NCBI RefSeq assembly: GCF_028435365.1
Contig: NZ_JAGTJJ010000052.1
Coordinates: 21,229 to 85,228 of the forward strand
Reading direction: 5' to 3'
DNA from: Polyangium jinanense
GTDB taxonomy: Bacteria > Myxococcota > Polyangia > Polyangiales > Polyangiaceae
Length of the DNA: 64,000 nt
A model generated the notes under the pieces. It did no database searches, was not told the DNA's origin, and saw only the letters and a program-made list of their open reading frames with translations. The position numbers and the translations under genes were made by a program. How positions within the stretch are numbered: the first letter of the stretch is position 1; every line of letters starts with the position of its first letter. Positions 16,701-26,029 of this stretch are shown one piece after another.

Positions 16701-19464
16701 CCACCTCCACGGCAACCACATCAATTTTTGGCGGAGACCCTTCGTCACCGGCATCCCCATCCTCGAGCGGGCCTTTCAGGCGTGCCTGGAGGTGGGCGAT
16801 CTCGTTTATGCCGGCTTCCTCGCCTTCGAGACCGTCTGGCAGTCCGTCGAGAAGGGCGATCCGCTCGACGAGGTGCTCCAGGTATCGAGAAAATATGCCG
16901 CGTTCGCCAGGCAGAGCCATAACGTTCCGGTCTGCGAGACCATCCGGCTCGAGCGGCAATTCGTGGCTTGCCTGAAGGGCGCGACGCAGGGGCCGACGAG
17001 CTTCGACGATGCTGCGTTCCACGAGGACGCGTGCCTCGCGGCGATCACCCGGGCGACGTTCGGCTGCGGCATCGTCTTCCACGACATCATGAAGCAGATC
17101 ACGGCGTTCCTTTACGGGCGTCACGCCGAAGCGCTCTCGTTCGCAGCCCGCGCGGCGACGAACCTCGGCGCCGCGAGGGCCATGCCGATCGAGGCCACCC
17201 ACCATTTCTTCCACGCGCTCACGATGGTGCAGCTCCTCCCGGATGCTCCCGCCGGCGAGCAGGGCGAGCTCGCTCGGCGCATCGCGGACGTGCAGCAGAA
17301 GCTCGCGCTCTGGGCGGAGAACTGCCCCGAGAATTATTTCAATCGATACGCTCTTGTCTCGGCCGAGGTCGCTCGCGTCGAGGGACGCGACCTCGACGCC
17401 ATGCGCCTCTACGAGCAGGCCATCCGGTCCGCGCGTGAGAATGGCTTCGTCCATAACGAAGGGCTCGCCTACGAGCTCTCGTCGAGGTTTTACCGGGCGC
17501 GGGGCTTCGAGCAGGTGGCCGAAACGTATCTCCGCGACGCCCGCGCCTGCTACGTGCGCTGGGGCGCCGATGGCAAGGTGAGGCAGATCGACGAGCAACA
17601 TCCGCGTCTCGAGGAGCACAGGCCGCTCACGCCGACCGCCACCTTCGCGCTACGCACCGAGCAGCTCGATCTGCTTTCCGTCGTCAAGGCCTCCCAGACC
17701 ATTTCGAGCGAAATCCTCCTCGACGAGCTGGCCAGCACCCTCCTCCGGGTCGTCCTCGAAGAGGGCGGCGCCACGAAGAGTTACCTGCTTCTCCTGCGAA
17801 ATGGCGACCTCTCGATGGAAGCCGAGGCACGCCTCGAAGCGAAAGGGGTGGTGACGCGCCTCCTCCCGTCGCTTTCGATTTCGTCGTCCCCCCTCGTCCC
17901 GGCCATGATCGTGAGATATGCGCAGCGGACGCAAGAGCGGGTGCTCCTCGACGACGCGAGGGCGAGCAAGTTCGCCGCGGACCCGTACGTCACCCGTGAG
18001 CGGCCCAAGTCGGTCCTGTGCATGCCCATTTTGCGGCAGGCCAACGTGGTCGGGCTGCTCTATCTCGAGAACAACCTGCTCATCGGCGCGTTCACGCCTG
18101 ATCGGCTCGTCGCGCTCTCGCTCCTCGCGGTCCAGGCAGCCATTTCCCTGCAAAATGCGCGGCTCCTGTCCGACGCGCAGGGGGCGCGGGCCGCGGCCGA
18201 GGAGGCGGAGCGGCGCTCGGCGTTCCTGGCCGAGGCCGGGGAGCTGCTTGCGGGATCGCTCGATTACGAAGATACACTCGCGCGCCTCGGGGAGCTGTGC
18301 GTGCGATCCATGGCCGACTGGTGCGTGATCGATACCGTGGAGGGTCAGGAGATCCGGCGCATCGCCGGGGTGCACAAGGACCCCGCGAACGCGCCGCTGC
18401 TCGAGGAGCTCCAGCGGCAATATCCGCCCCACGAGGGGTCGGCCCATCCGGCAGCCAAGGCCCTTGCCACGGGGGAGCCGGTCCTGATCTCCGAGCTCTC
18501 GGACGCTCGCCTCCAAGACAACACCGAGGACGAAGCGCATGCGAGAATCATCCGCGCGCTCGGAATCCGATCGATGCTCGCCGTGCCTCTCCTTTCGCGC
18601 GGACAAACGCTGGGGGTGCTCTCGCTCGTCTCCGGTGCGTCGGGCCGCACCTATGGGAGCGCCGACCTCGAGCTGGCGAAGGAAGTCGCGCGCCGGGCCG
18701 CGACCGCCATCGACAATGCGCGGCTCTATCGGGCGACCCAGGAGGCCATTCACGCACGCGACGAGTTCCTGTCCATGGCGTCGCACGAGCTCAACACGCC
18801 GCTCACGTCGCTGATGCTCTCGCTACAATCGATGGGCCGCGCCAGCCAGTCGGGCTCCTCCAGCGATCCGCAGAGCATGACCAAGCTGGCCGAGCGCGCC
18901 TTGCGGCAAGGCGCGCGCCTGCGCCGGCTCAATGATGATCTGTTGAGCGTCGCGCGGGTCCACACGGGTCAGCTCCCGCTCGAGCTCGCCATCGTCGACC
19001 TCAGGGCCCTCGTCCGCGACGTGGTCGAGCAGTTCAAACTTCAGCTCTCACAGGCCCGGTGCTCGACCTCGATCCGGGACCACGTTCCGGTCGTGGGAAA
19101 CTGGGATCCTGCCCGGATCGAGCAGATCGTCGTCAATCTGCTCTCGAACGCCGCCAAATTCGGGGCCGGCAAACCCATCGAGATCTTCATCGACCAGGAG
19201 GACGGGATCGCGCGGCTCGCGATCAAGGATCACGGAATCGGTATCGCCCCGGAGCAGCAGGGCCGCATCTTCGAGCGCTTCGTGCGCGCCGTGCCCAGCA
19301 AGTCTTATGGCGGGCTCGGGCTTGGTCTTTACCTCAGCCGCAAGCTCGCCGAGGCGCACGGCGGCTCGATCCGTGTCCAGAGTGCGCCTTCCGCCGGAGC
19401 GACGTTCATCGTCGAGTTACCTGTTGCCGGGCCCCCCATCGCCACCGGGCGAGGCGAGGGGTAG
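13777..19464 (+). CDS. Trifunctional Ser/Thr kinase - ATPase - sensor histidine kinase
   Basis: 1895 residues from the ATG at 13777; the open frame extends further left but into the VTT gene. Order: a Hanks-type kinase (about 10-280; HKDIKPQN near 128, DFG near 148); an AAA/NACHT-like ATPase (GEPGVGKS near 330, FVDDMQWAD near 458) followed by long TPR-like helices (700-1290); a first GAF (about 1325-1465); a second GAF (about 1483-1648); HisKA (SHELNTPL, His near 1670); and HATPase (NLLSNAAKFG, DHGIGI, GGLGLGLYL near 1846). This fusion is common in myxobacteria and cyanobacteria. No response regulator is adjacent, so its partner is encoded elsewhere. No transmembrane segment is seen; it is a cytoplasmic sensor. 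Confidence 0.95.
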   Translation: MEMQSPSPYTITETLFEGRGTLVLRAIRESDGRRVILKALDPKRSRPQDIERLKHEQALGEALDLPTVIRPLALDTYHGQPALVLEDTAGTPLDRLLGAPMETTRFLRLAIRITTAVADIHRHGVVHKDIKPQNIIVHPATGEAKLTDFGIASRLPREHTSPQSPEQIEGSLPYMSPEQTGRMNRAVDSRTDLYSLGVTFYEMLTGRVPFEARDPLEWIHFHLARVAPSPSEIVPEVPEAIARIVMHLLAKMACDRYQTARGVLHDLETCLAQWSESGRIEPFPPGALDVPDRLQISQKLHGREAEIALLCDAFERVVTTGMPELVLVAGEPGVGKSALVHKLHEPVVRERAFFVSGKFDLINSDIPYSTIVQAFQELVLEILAESEERIAAWKQRLAAALGINGKLIVDVIPPIEHVLGAQPSVPALPPGEARNRFHIVFRQFIGVFAQREHPLVLFVDDMQWADSASLALLQDLLTDPEMHSLLVVGAYRHSEVPPTHPMMLAMNEVRKSAVRVSDIVLGPLQKRQLAAFLSDTLRCSVEEAEPLSELVHEKTAGNPFFVIQFLSALYEERLIEFDERAVAFRWDVARIREKSFTDNVVDLMVDKLKRLPAQTQDVLTHVSCLGNRAEAATLAMIRGDSEDEVHVALWEAVRVGLILRLGDSYRFVHDRIQEAAYSLVSAELRAEVHLRIGRLFLANLPEETIEEQIFDVVSQLNRGAELITDAREKESLRRLNFLAGTKAKATVAHASARNYLAHATALLPKDAWSALYDETLALYLERSECEYLVGNFETADALFHLILVHARSHLDRAAAIGLRMRLYQVSGRYGDGLTVALEALRLFEVTLPDSDESLKAATEAEVEVIRTHLRGRRVADILDAPVATDPDARTTIGLLVEAAPCAYIARPKLFPLLALKAVSLSLQYGNTQPSCFAYSIYGMMLVSAFGDIPLGYAFSEMSLRLNEKFHDPRLKGTLLHLHGNHINFWRRPFVTGIPILERAFQACLEVGDLVYAGFLAFETVWQSVEKGDPLDEVLQVSRKYAAFARQSHNVPVCETIRLERQFVACLKGATQGPTSFDDAAFHEDACLAAITRATFGCGIVFHDIMKQITAFLYGRHAEALSFAARAATNLGAARAMPIEATHHFFHALTMVQLLPDAPAGEQGELARRIADVQQKLALWAENCPENYFNRYALVSAEVARVEGRDLDAMRLYEQAIRSARENGFVHNEGLAYELSSRFYRARGFEQVAETYLRDARACYVRWGADGKVRQIDEQHPRLEEHRPLTPTATFALRTEQLDLLSVVKASQTISSEILLDELASTLLRVVLEEGGATKSYLLLLRNGDLSMEAEARLEAKGVVTRLLPSLSISSSPLVPAMIVRYAQRTQERVLLDDARASKFAADPYVTRERPKSVLCMPILRQANVVGLLYLENNLLIGAFTPDRLVALSLLAVQAAISLQNARLLSDAQGARAAAEEAERRSAFLAEAGELLAGSLDYEDTLARLGELCVRSMADWCVIDTVEGQEIRRIAGVHKDPANAPLLEELQRQYPPHEGSAHPAAKALATGEPVLISELSDARLQDNTEDEAHARIIRALGIRSMLAVPLLSRGQTLGVLSLVSGASGRTYGSADLELAKEVARRAATAIDNARLYRATQEAIHARDEFLSMASHELNTPLTSLMLSLQSMGRASQSGSSSDPQSMTKLAERALRQGARLRRLNDDLLSVARVHTGQLPLELAIVDLRALVRDVVEQFKLQLSQARCSTSIRDHVPVVGNWDPARIEQIVVNLLSNAAKFGAGKPIEIFIDQEDGIARLAIKDHGIGIAPEQQGRIFERFVRAVPSKSYGGLGLGLYLSRKLAEAHGGSIRVQSAPSAGATFIVELPVAGPPIATGRGEG

Positions 19465-19528
19465 GACGAGCGGGAAGTGAAGGCATGCCCGTTGCATTGG
19501 GTGTGCTCCACCGATGAGGGACATCATC

Positions 19529-20728
19529 ATGCTTGCAAAGACGAACCTTATTCTTGTCTGCGCCTTTGCCACGGCCGGCGCGCTCTTGCTCGGCTGCGGC
19601 TCCGACAACACCCCTCGAATCGACGGGACCGGCGGCAACGGCGGAGGCGGCTCTGGCGGAGCGGGTGGCGCCGGTGGCGCGGGTGGCACAGGTGGCACAG
19701 GGGGAACGGGCGGCTCCACGCCCGGCTGGGCGCTACCTGCGTGCGAATCGGTGAGCGGGACGTCCGCCGTGACCTTTACGTTCGACGAAGGAGCGACCCT
19801 CGCAGAGACGCCGGGGCAGCTCCAGGGAATCGGATACACCTACGGGCTCGCGGCGCTCGATGTACCGAACACGCTGCTCGCCGAGCACAAGGGGAAGGTG
19901 TTGCGCTCCGAGGACGCCGGCTGCACCTGGAGCGAGGTGGGAACACTTTCCGGGAGCAATTTCAGGCTCACGGCCGCGGCGGGAGGGCTCGCGTACGCAT
20001 GGGCCGAGAATGGCGACGGGTTCTATCGAATCGATGAAAGTGGTCCCCACGGCTTTTCGACGCCCGCACCGAACATCGTCGGCCTGGGCGTCGACCCCGG
20101 CGACGGCAAGCACCTGCGCCTGGGCGACGCGAGTGGCAGCCTGCACGAATCGCACGACGGCGGCGAGACGTGGTCGAAGCTGGGCACGCCTCCTGCCTCG
20201 GGAAGCATCCTCGGGTATCGCTTCGCCTTCGACCCCAAGAACATCGACCACGTGCTCTGGGGCCAGTCCGTGGACGGCGGCTCCGTCTCGTTCGACGGCG
20301 GCGCGACGTGGTCCAAGAGCGAGGGCCTCGGCGCGAATGGCGCAAACGTGTTTTCCCTCGCCGTGTCGCCCGTGGACGGGGACGTCGTCTGGGCCGAGGG
20401 GCTGGAGATGGGCCCGGATATCCGCCACATCTATCGATCGAACGACGGTGGCAAGAGCTTCGACGTGGTCGTCACCGAGTCGGCAGACGTCAACCTCATC
20501 AATGGCAACCTGCTCGCGCCGCACGCGGCCGACGTGAACGTGCTCTACTTCGTGTTCGGCATGGAGTACCAGGACTACGGGACAGACCTTTTCCGTTACG
20601 ACCACGCCACCGGCAAGGTCACGAAGACGCACAATGCGAACGACGATGTATCGGCCATCGTCGCCTCTCCCGCGGACCCGAAGCTGCTTTATCTGGGGCT
20701 GACGGTCGAGAACGGCGGCGGCCCCTGA
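19529..20728 (+). CDS. Lipoprotein with BNR/sialidase-like beta-propeller
   Basis: 399 residues from the ATG at 19529, favoured over 19514 because TGAGGGA lies at the right distance upstream. The signal peptide ends in LLGC (Cys23). A glycine-rich linker of GG(A/T) triplets, encoded by 9-bp repeats around 19640-19714, separates it from the propeller. The propeller has Asp-box-like turns (SxDGGxTWxK: SHDGGETWSK, SFDGGATWSK, SNDGGKSFDV), typical of sialidase/photosystem-stability-factor-like folds. No catalytic set is complete, so a binding role is more likely than sialidase activity. It follows the hybrid kinase by 64 bp. Confidence 0.8.
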   Translation: MLAKTNLILVCAFATAGALLLGCGSDNTPRIDGTGGNGGGGSGGAGGAGGAGGTGGTGGTGGSTPGWALPACESVSGTSAVTFTFDEGATLAETPGQLQGIGYTYGLAALDVPNTLLAEHKGKVLRSEDAGCTWSEVGTLSGSNFRLTAAAGGLAYAWAENGDGFYRIDESGPHGFSTPAPNIVGLGVDPGDGKHLRLGDASGSLHESHDGGETWSKLGTPPASGSILGYRFAFDPKNIDHVLWGQSVDGGSVSFDGGATWSKSEGLGANGANVFSLAVSPVDGDVVWAEGLEMGPDIRHIYRSNDGGKSFDVVVTESADVNLINGNLLAPHAADVNVLYFVFGMEYQDYGTDLFRYDHATGKVTKTHNANDDVSAIVASPADPKLLYLGLTVENGGGP

Positions 20729-20874
20729 ATCAAGTGCTCGTGTCGGTCGGATGCTCCGCCTGGAAAATCCCGCCGCAGTCGCACTGTCGTCGCGTTCGAC
20801 GCATCGCTGCTGGGAATTGATGAACCGCTGCAAGCTGTGATACTGGCTCGAAGGCATCCGATCGGAGGTATGCC

Positions 20875-21732
20875 ATGCGAGCTCCGCCTCCAGCGCAGAA
20901 TGCTCGGCGCTGGACCATCCACGAGATCATCGACGCCGCCGTCCTCGTCGCCTTGACGGCCGCTGGATTTCTTCATCCCGAGAGCCCGGGGACCTGGTTT
21001 TCGAGCCTCGCCTTTTCCGTGGCCGCCCTCGTGGTGCCCGTGCTGTCGGGCGCGGCGATCGTGACATGGCTCTCGCGCCGCCTCGGGGCGCGGATTCAGG
21101 GGCCACGCATCAAGCCGGCGCCCATGGCGCGGGAAGCCTTCGAGACGGCGCGCGCCATGTACGTCGCCGCCTGCCTCATGGCCTGGCCCCTCACGGCGTG
21201 GCGATTGGGGCATCCGACAGGGCTCGTCTGGGACCTCGACGCGCACGGCGTGAGCGTGACCCGGGTCCTCGTGCAGACCTTCCTCGGCGTCGTCGTGATC
21301 GACGCGTGGCTCTACTGGAAGCACCGGCTCTTGCACACGCGGCTCTTGTTCGGATTCCACAAATCCCACCACGTCTTCCGTGATCCCACCGCCTTCGCCG
21401 GGTTCGCGGTGGCCCCGGTCGAGGCGCTGCTCACGTTCTGGCCGATTCTTTTCCTGTGCATCCCCGAGGCGCTGCACTGGGCGCCGCTCTATTTCGGGCT
21501 GGTCGTGGGATTCGTGAACCTCAACTTCTATCTCCACTGCGGCGTGACCCTGTCGTGGGTCGAGAGGACGTTGCCGCGGATCTTCCTCAACACCTCGGCC
21601 TTCCACAACGTGCACCACGCCCGGGCGAACACGCATTTCGGCGAGGCGCTCTACCTGTGGGACGTCCTTTGCGGCACCCGTATCACGGGACAAACCTCCG
21701 AGGAAGCGACCGCGGAATCCGCGCCAGGCTGA
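20875..21732 (+). CDS. Sterol desaturase / fatty acid hydroxylase family protein
   Basis: 285 residues with four or so membrane segments. The ATG at 20875 follows CGGAGGT. Three histidine boxes for the di-iron site are complete: HRLLH (HX3H), HKSHH and HNVHH (both HX2HH), with a further LHCG/THFG pair. Members hydroxylate or desaturate sterols, fatty acids or carotenoids at the inner membrane using O2. It is separated from the convergent histidine kinase by only 4 bp, so the 3' ends abut. The substrate is not determinable. Confidence 0.9.
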   Translation: MRAPPPAQNARRWTIHEIIDAAVLVALTAAGFLHPESPGTWFSSLAFSVAALVVPVLSGAAIVTWLSRRLGARIQGPRIKPAPMAREAFETARAMYVAACLMAWPLTAWRLGHPTGLVWDLDAHGVSVTRVLVQTFLGVVVIDAWLYWKHRLLHTRLLFGFHKSHHVFRDPTAFAGFAVAPVEALLTFWPILFLCIPEALHWAPLYFGLVVGFVNLNFYLHCGVTLSWVERTLPRIFLNTSAFHNVHHARANTHFGEALYLWDVLCGTRITGQTSEEATAESAPG

Positions 21733-21736
21733 CGAC

Positions 21737-23528
21737 TCATCCCGCAGGTCGAAACGGGAACTCCAGCGTGAACGTCGCCCCATGGCCCGGGCCCTCGCTC
21801 TCCGCGGCGAGGGTCCCGCCCATGGCGCGGGCCACGAGCGCCGAGGAATGCAGCCCGAAGCCGTGGCCGCCTTTCCGCGTCGTGAATCCGTGCTGGAAGA
21901 TCTTCGTGAGCAGCGCGGAATCAATCCCCACGCCATTGTCGATGATCTGAATGCGCACCCGGTCCTCCGCCGGTCGCGCGAGCCGTACCGCGAGGCGCTT
22001 GCCCTCTCCCTCCCGCTCGTCGAGCGCCCATTTCGCATTGGCGAGGAGGTTCAGGACGATCTGCAGCACCTTGTGCTTGTCGCAGAGCACCCGCGGCAGA
22101 GGCGAAAGTGCGCGCTCGACGACCGCCCCGGCGGCCGTTCGCCATCGAGATGCGGAGCGCGTCGTCGAGGACCACCGCGAGATCCACCGGCTCATCGAGG
22201 TTCGTCACGGTGGCATAACTCTGCTGGAAATCGACGACCGCGCGGATGTGCGCCACGTGCTCCTCGAGCCCGCCCACCAGGGCGAGCAGATCCGCCCGCT
22301 CGGCGGCGAGGCTCTGGCCCAGCTTGCCGAAATACTCTGGCAGCCTGCGTCCGCGCTCGTCTGTCGAGAAAAACCTGGCCAGATCCGCCTTTTGCGCCTC
22401 CAGCATCTCGGCCGCTTTGAGGATGGGCTCGACGCGGAGCGCCCGCAGCCGCTCCGCGAGCATCGCGCTTCCGGTGTTCACGTGGTTCAGCACGTTGCCC
22501 ACGTTGTGCAGCACGTTCGAGGCGATCTCCGTCATGCCCGCTTGCCGCGCGAGCGCGAGCGAGCGCTGCTGCGCCTCCCGGAGCTCCGCGGTGCGCTCCT
22601 CCACCCGCCGCTCGAGCTCCTCGTTGGAACGCCGGAGCGCCTCTTCCTGCCGCTCGAGCTCGGTGTTTGCCCGAAGGAGTTTTTCGCGTTGCGACTCGAG
22701 CTCCTGGTTCGCGCGAGCGAGCTTTTCGCGCTCCGCCACGAGCTCGGTGTTCGCGGTCGAGAGCTCCGCGGTGCGCTCCTCCACTCGATGCTCGAGCTCG
22801 TCGCGCGCCACGCGTAATGCACCCTCGCTCCGCGCGAGGTCCTTCATGGATGCGTCGAAGGGCACGAGGATGCGCCGAAAAACGAAGACGCCGAGCAAGA
22901 GCATCAAGGCCACGGTCCCCACCGGCAGCGCCCGTTGCGCACGCCCGAGCCAGATCAGATCGGGCCCGGCGCGCCGGTCGAGGTCCGCGTCGAGGGCGAC
23001 GAGCGCCTCATCGAGCCGCTGCGACGCGGCCTGGAATCGTTCGATGTCGGGGTTGTTCCGGAGCGACTGGTTGTCCGAGCGGAGCACGCGCACGGCGCTC
23101 GTTCGCACCTCGGCCCAGAGGGGCTCCGCGGCGGCGAGGTGCTCTTTCGTCGCAAGCTCGTCGTCGGAGAGGAGCGAGAGCGAGACCTCCGCGCCGCCGA
23201 TATGCGCCTTTCCCCCGTGCTGGAGCGCCACGAGGTTCTGCGAGACCTGCGTCTCGAGCGCTTTGGCCAGCTTGCGCTGCCGGAGCAAGAGGTCCCAATC
23301 GGACGTGGAGAGCCCCACGACGGCGAGGTACGTGGTGCTCTCGTATCGATCCAGGAGATCCTGTGTGGCTTCAGAGGCCGAGAGCAAGAGGCGACGTTGC
23401 TCGGTGCGGAGGCCGATCTCGCGCACCGCCAAGAGCGAGGCGAGCTGCAAGGCCACGCTCGCGGCGAGCAGCACCACGAAGGGCTGGACGAGGCCGCGCA
23501 TGCCCGCGCGAGGTGGCGGCGCGCTCAT
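21737..23528 (-). pseudogene. Membrane sensor histidine kinase, frameshifted before the ATPase domain
   Basis: The first part (23528 to about 22140) encodes a TM segment, a periplasmic sensor of about 170 residues, a second TM (ALPVGTVALMLLLGVFVF), a long coiled coil with EELERRVEERTAEL heptads, and an H-box with VLHNVGNVLNHV (His near 338). The ATPase half (NLLANAKWAL, DNGVGID, GHGFGLHSSALV) continues in another frame to the stop at 21737. The switch lies in a GC-rich palindrome near 22125-22150. About eight residues normally found between LRI and VLCDKH are also missing, so a small deletion or an assembly error is likely. Its start overlaps the PhnD-like gene by 4 nt. Confidence 0.8.
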
Positions 23529-24493
23529 CGGATCGCGACGACCTCCGCCTTTTCGGCAGCGCGCATCATGGAGCGGTGCGCATCGTAATGGGCGTCCTCG
23601 ATCGGGGCGAACCGTTCGATGAACGCCGCGTCGAGCAGCCGCTTCCCGTCCGGATCCTCGTGCATGCCGAGGAGCGTCTTCCGGAGCGCGGCGCGGAGCT
23701 CTGCCGGTAAATCGGGCGAGGCGACGACGGGGCTCACGGTCATGGGACCGATGCTCTCGAGGACCCGCACCTCGCCCGCGCGGCCGCGGCGCTTTTCGCG
23801 ATCGTAATCGAGCACCAGGCTGTCCACCCAGCTCGCGTCCGCCTCGCCCGCGGCCACCATGCGGATCGACTCCTCGTGCGAGCCGGAGCGCACGACCTTG
23901 CCGAAGAAGCCGCGCGCGAAGCCGCGCTCCATCAGGTGGTGGCGGGGCGCGTTGTACCCGGTGTGCGACCGCTCGTCATTGTACACGAGGGTGCGGCCCC
24001 GGAGATCCTCCAGCGAATGGTACGGGCTATCGTTCCGCACCACGAGATCCGCGAAGTAGACGGGCTGGCCCCCATAACGAGGGTATTTCATGATGGGCCC
24101 GCCGAGGAGCTCGGCGCGCGGGGTGGGCAGGTCGCGCAGCACGGTATAGGGCAATCCGCAGATGAAGCCGAGCTCCACGGCGCCCGTCTCCAGCATGCTG
24201 TTGATCGTGCTGTAGGCGAGGCCCGTCGTGACCTCGATCGTGATCCCGGTTTTCCGGGCCAGGTGATGCGCGATGCTCTCGTAGAGATTGATGCCCGACT
24301 CCGACACGAACGCCCCGCTCATCACCATGTGCACGGGGCGCGCGGCCACCGCGGGCGCCGCGCCGGGCACGATATCGGGGCGTTCGGATACGGGCTCGTC
24401 CATGGGCCCCGTCAAAACGACGGAGAGCGTCGTGGCCGGGACGATGCCTCCCAAAAAGCTCCACATTCCCAGTGATTTCAGCCACCCACGCAT
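23525..24493 (-). CDS. PhnD/SsuA/transferrin-like substrate-binding protein
   Basis: 322 residues with one N-terminal hydrophobic anchor (LGMWSFLGGIVPATTLSVVL) and no lipobox. The body matches phosphate/phosphonate-type periplasmic binding proteins: GLAYSTINSMLETGAVELGF, VVRNDSPYHSLEDLRG, GYNAPRHHLMERG and VAAGEADASWVDS are the recurring landmarks of PhnD-like folds. No permease or ATPase genes are adjacent. Instead it lies between a REC-PAS-STAS regulator (26 bp upstream) and a membrane histidine kinase (4-nt overlap), which points to ligand sensing rather than uptake, as in TorT/TorS-like systems. Confidence 0.85.
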   Translation of the reverse strand: MRGWLKSLGMWSFLGGIVPATTLSVVLTGPMDEPVSERPDIVPGAAPAVAARPVHMVMSGAFVSESGINLYESIAHHLARKTGITIEVTTGLAYSTINSMLETGAVELGFICGLPYTVLRDLPTPRAELLGGPIMKYPRYGGQPVYFADLVVRNDSPYHSLEDLRGRTLVYNDERSHTGYNAPRHHLMERGFARGFFGKVVRSGSHEESIRMVAAGEADASWVDSLVLDYDREKRRGRAGEVRVLESIGPMTVSPVVASPDLPAELRAALRKTLLGMHEDPDGKRLLDAAFIERFAPIEDAHYDAHRSMMRAAEKAEVVAIR

Positions 24494-24519
24494 ACGACGT
24501 CCCCCCCGCTGACAGCCTG

Positions 24520-25806
24520 CTAACGGCGCCCCATCGCGAATGCGATGCCGCTCTGCAGCGTTCGCTGCGTCGATAGCCCGGAAAAACTCTCACCCAGGGC
24601 CACCAAGGTCTGCGCCACTTCGGGCCGGATCCCCGTGAGCATGACCTCCGCGCCGAGCAGGCGCGCGCTCTGCGCGATACGCACGATCTCGTCGGCGGTC
24701 ACGGGCGTGACGCGCGGCACACCGGTCACGTCGAGAATGGCCGTGCGCGCCCTGCGCGCCATGATGCCCTGCAGGAGCGTCTCCTGCGCGTGCCGCATCC
24801 GCAAGGGCTCGAGCTCGCCCACGAGGGGCATCACCACGATATCGTCGGTGATGGGAATGAGCGGCGTGGAGATCGAAAGCAGCGTCTCGGCCTGCGCGCG
24901 CAAGGCGTCCTCCCGCGCCCGCTGCTGCTTGATCGCCTCGTCGCGTTGCCGCTCCTCGGTGACGTCGCGCAGGAGCACGAGCGCGTCCTCGGCGTCGAGG
25001 CCCGCGACGCGCGCCTCGAAATGGCGTGCGCCGCCCTCCTGTTCGCGCCGGAGCTCGAAGATCTGCGCGCTGCCTGTGTCGATGGCGAGCCCCACGTGGT
25101 CGGCCATCTGCGCGCCGAGCTCCTCCCCGAGCACCGCGGAAATGGGCTCATCCGTACGAAACACGAGCGTGGACGCGACGGCTCCGCGCGCGGGCTTGAA
25201 ATCGCGACACGTTCCGTCCCGCGTGACGACGAGCAACGCATCGGGCAGTGCTGTGAGGATCCCTCGGTTTTTCGCCTCGCTCCGCCGGAGATCGGCCTCG
25301 GCGTGGGCAGAACGATCGGCCTGGTTCCATTTCTCGGTGAGCGCGCAGGCGATCTGGCGAACCTCCACTGGATCGAAGGGCTTTTTCAAGATCAAGAAGC
25401 GATCGGTCACCCCGAGCTTCGCGGTGATGTCGGCCCAGGAATGGTCCGAATAAGCCGAGCAAATGACGGCTTGCAGGGTCGGATCCTCGGCCCAGAGGTG
25501 CGTCAGCGTCTCCAGCCCGTCCCATCCCGGGGGCATACGCATATCGACGAACGCGAGCGCATAGGGGGCGGCGACGTCGCGGGCTTTCCGGACCTTCTCC
25601 AGCGCCTCGGCGCCTTGCGACGCGAAGCTGAGCTCGAACCCCAGCACGGGCGACGCGGCCGTGTGCCCCCCGAAGATCGACGCCTCCATGGCATCGAGAT
25701 CGTATGTGTACATACGATGTTTGAGTATCTCCTGAAAGTCGCGGTGAATGGAGTCGCTGTCGTCCACGACCAGGATGCGTCGGTTCTTTGACAAGGTCGC
25801 GTCCAT
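24520..25806 (-). CDS. Response regulator with PAS and STAS domains (RsbR-like output)
   Basis: 428 residues from the ATG at 25806, preceded by GGGAAA. The receiver domain has ILVVDDSDS (Asp15/16), phosphoacceptor Asp88 in FVDMRMPP, Ser117 and Lys141/142 in LKKPF. An insertion of about 30 residues between the acidic pocket and the next strand is unusual. A PAS-like region (about 180-290) ends in RDVTEERQRDEA, then a coiled coil leads to a STAS domain with STPLIPITDDIVVMPLVGEL and ILDVTGVPRV. The latter is the phosphorylatable loop region of stressosome RsbR/RsbS proteins. First gene of the operon with the PhnD-like protein and histidine kinase. Confidence 0.9.
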   Translation of the reverse strand: MDATLSKNRRILVVDDSDSIHRDFQEILKHRMYTYDLDAMEASIFGGHTAASPVLGFELSFASQGAEALEKVRKARDVAAPYALAFVDMRMPPGWDGLETLTHLWAEDPTLQAVICSAYSDHSWADITAKLGVTDRFLILKKPFDPVEVRQIACALTEKWNQADRSAHAEADLRRSEAKNRGILTALPDALLVVTRDGTCRDFKPARGAVASTLVFRTDEPISAVLGEELGAQMADHVGLAIDTGSAQIFELRREQEGGARHFEARVAGLDAEDALVLLRDVTEERQRDEAIKQQRAREDALRAQAETLLSISTPLIPITDDIVVMPLVGELEPLRMRHAQETLLQGIMARRARTAILDVTGVPRVTPVTADEIVRIAQSARLLGAEVMLTGIRPEVAQTLVALGESFSGLSTQRTLQSGIAFAMGRR

Positions 25807-26029
25807 ACTTGTTTTCCCAACGTCACACGGAAACGAGCGCGCGTCCATCGGGACGAATGCTGGAAACTTGCGCAAAGAGGGCGCTTCCACCCGCTGCGCT
25901 TGATTCAACGGGGACGTTTCGGCGCTCCACCGGAGCACATTCTCGCCGATGTCTGCAATTGCATAACGGTATTCGATCTGTCGCGACTGCCGTCAGTGGC
26001 CTCCATGTCTTCGGCCCGTCGCACCACCC

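Noticed and set aside
25954..25963. TGCAATTGCA palindrome between the STAS regulator and HEAT genes
   Set aside because: Only 10 bp and no second copy; not enough to call an operator.
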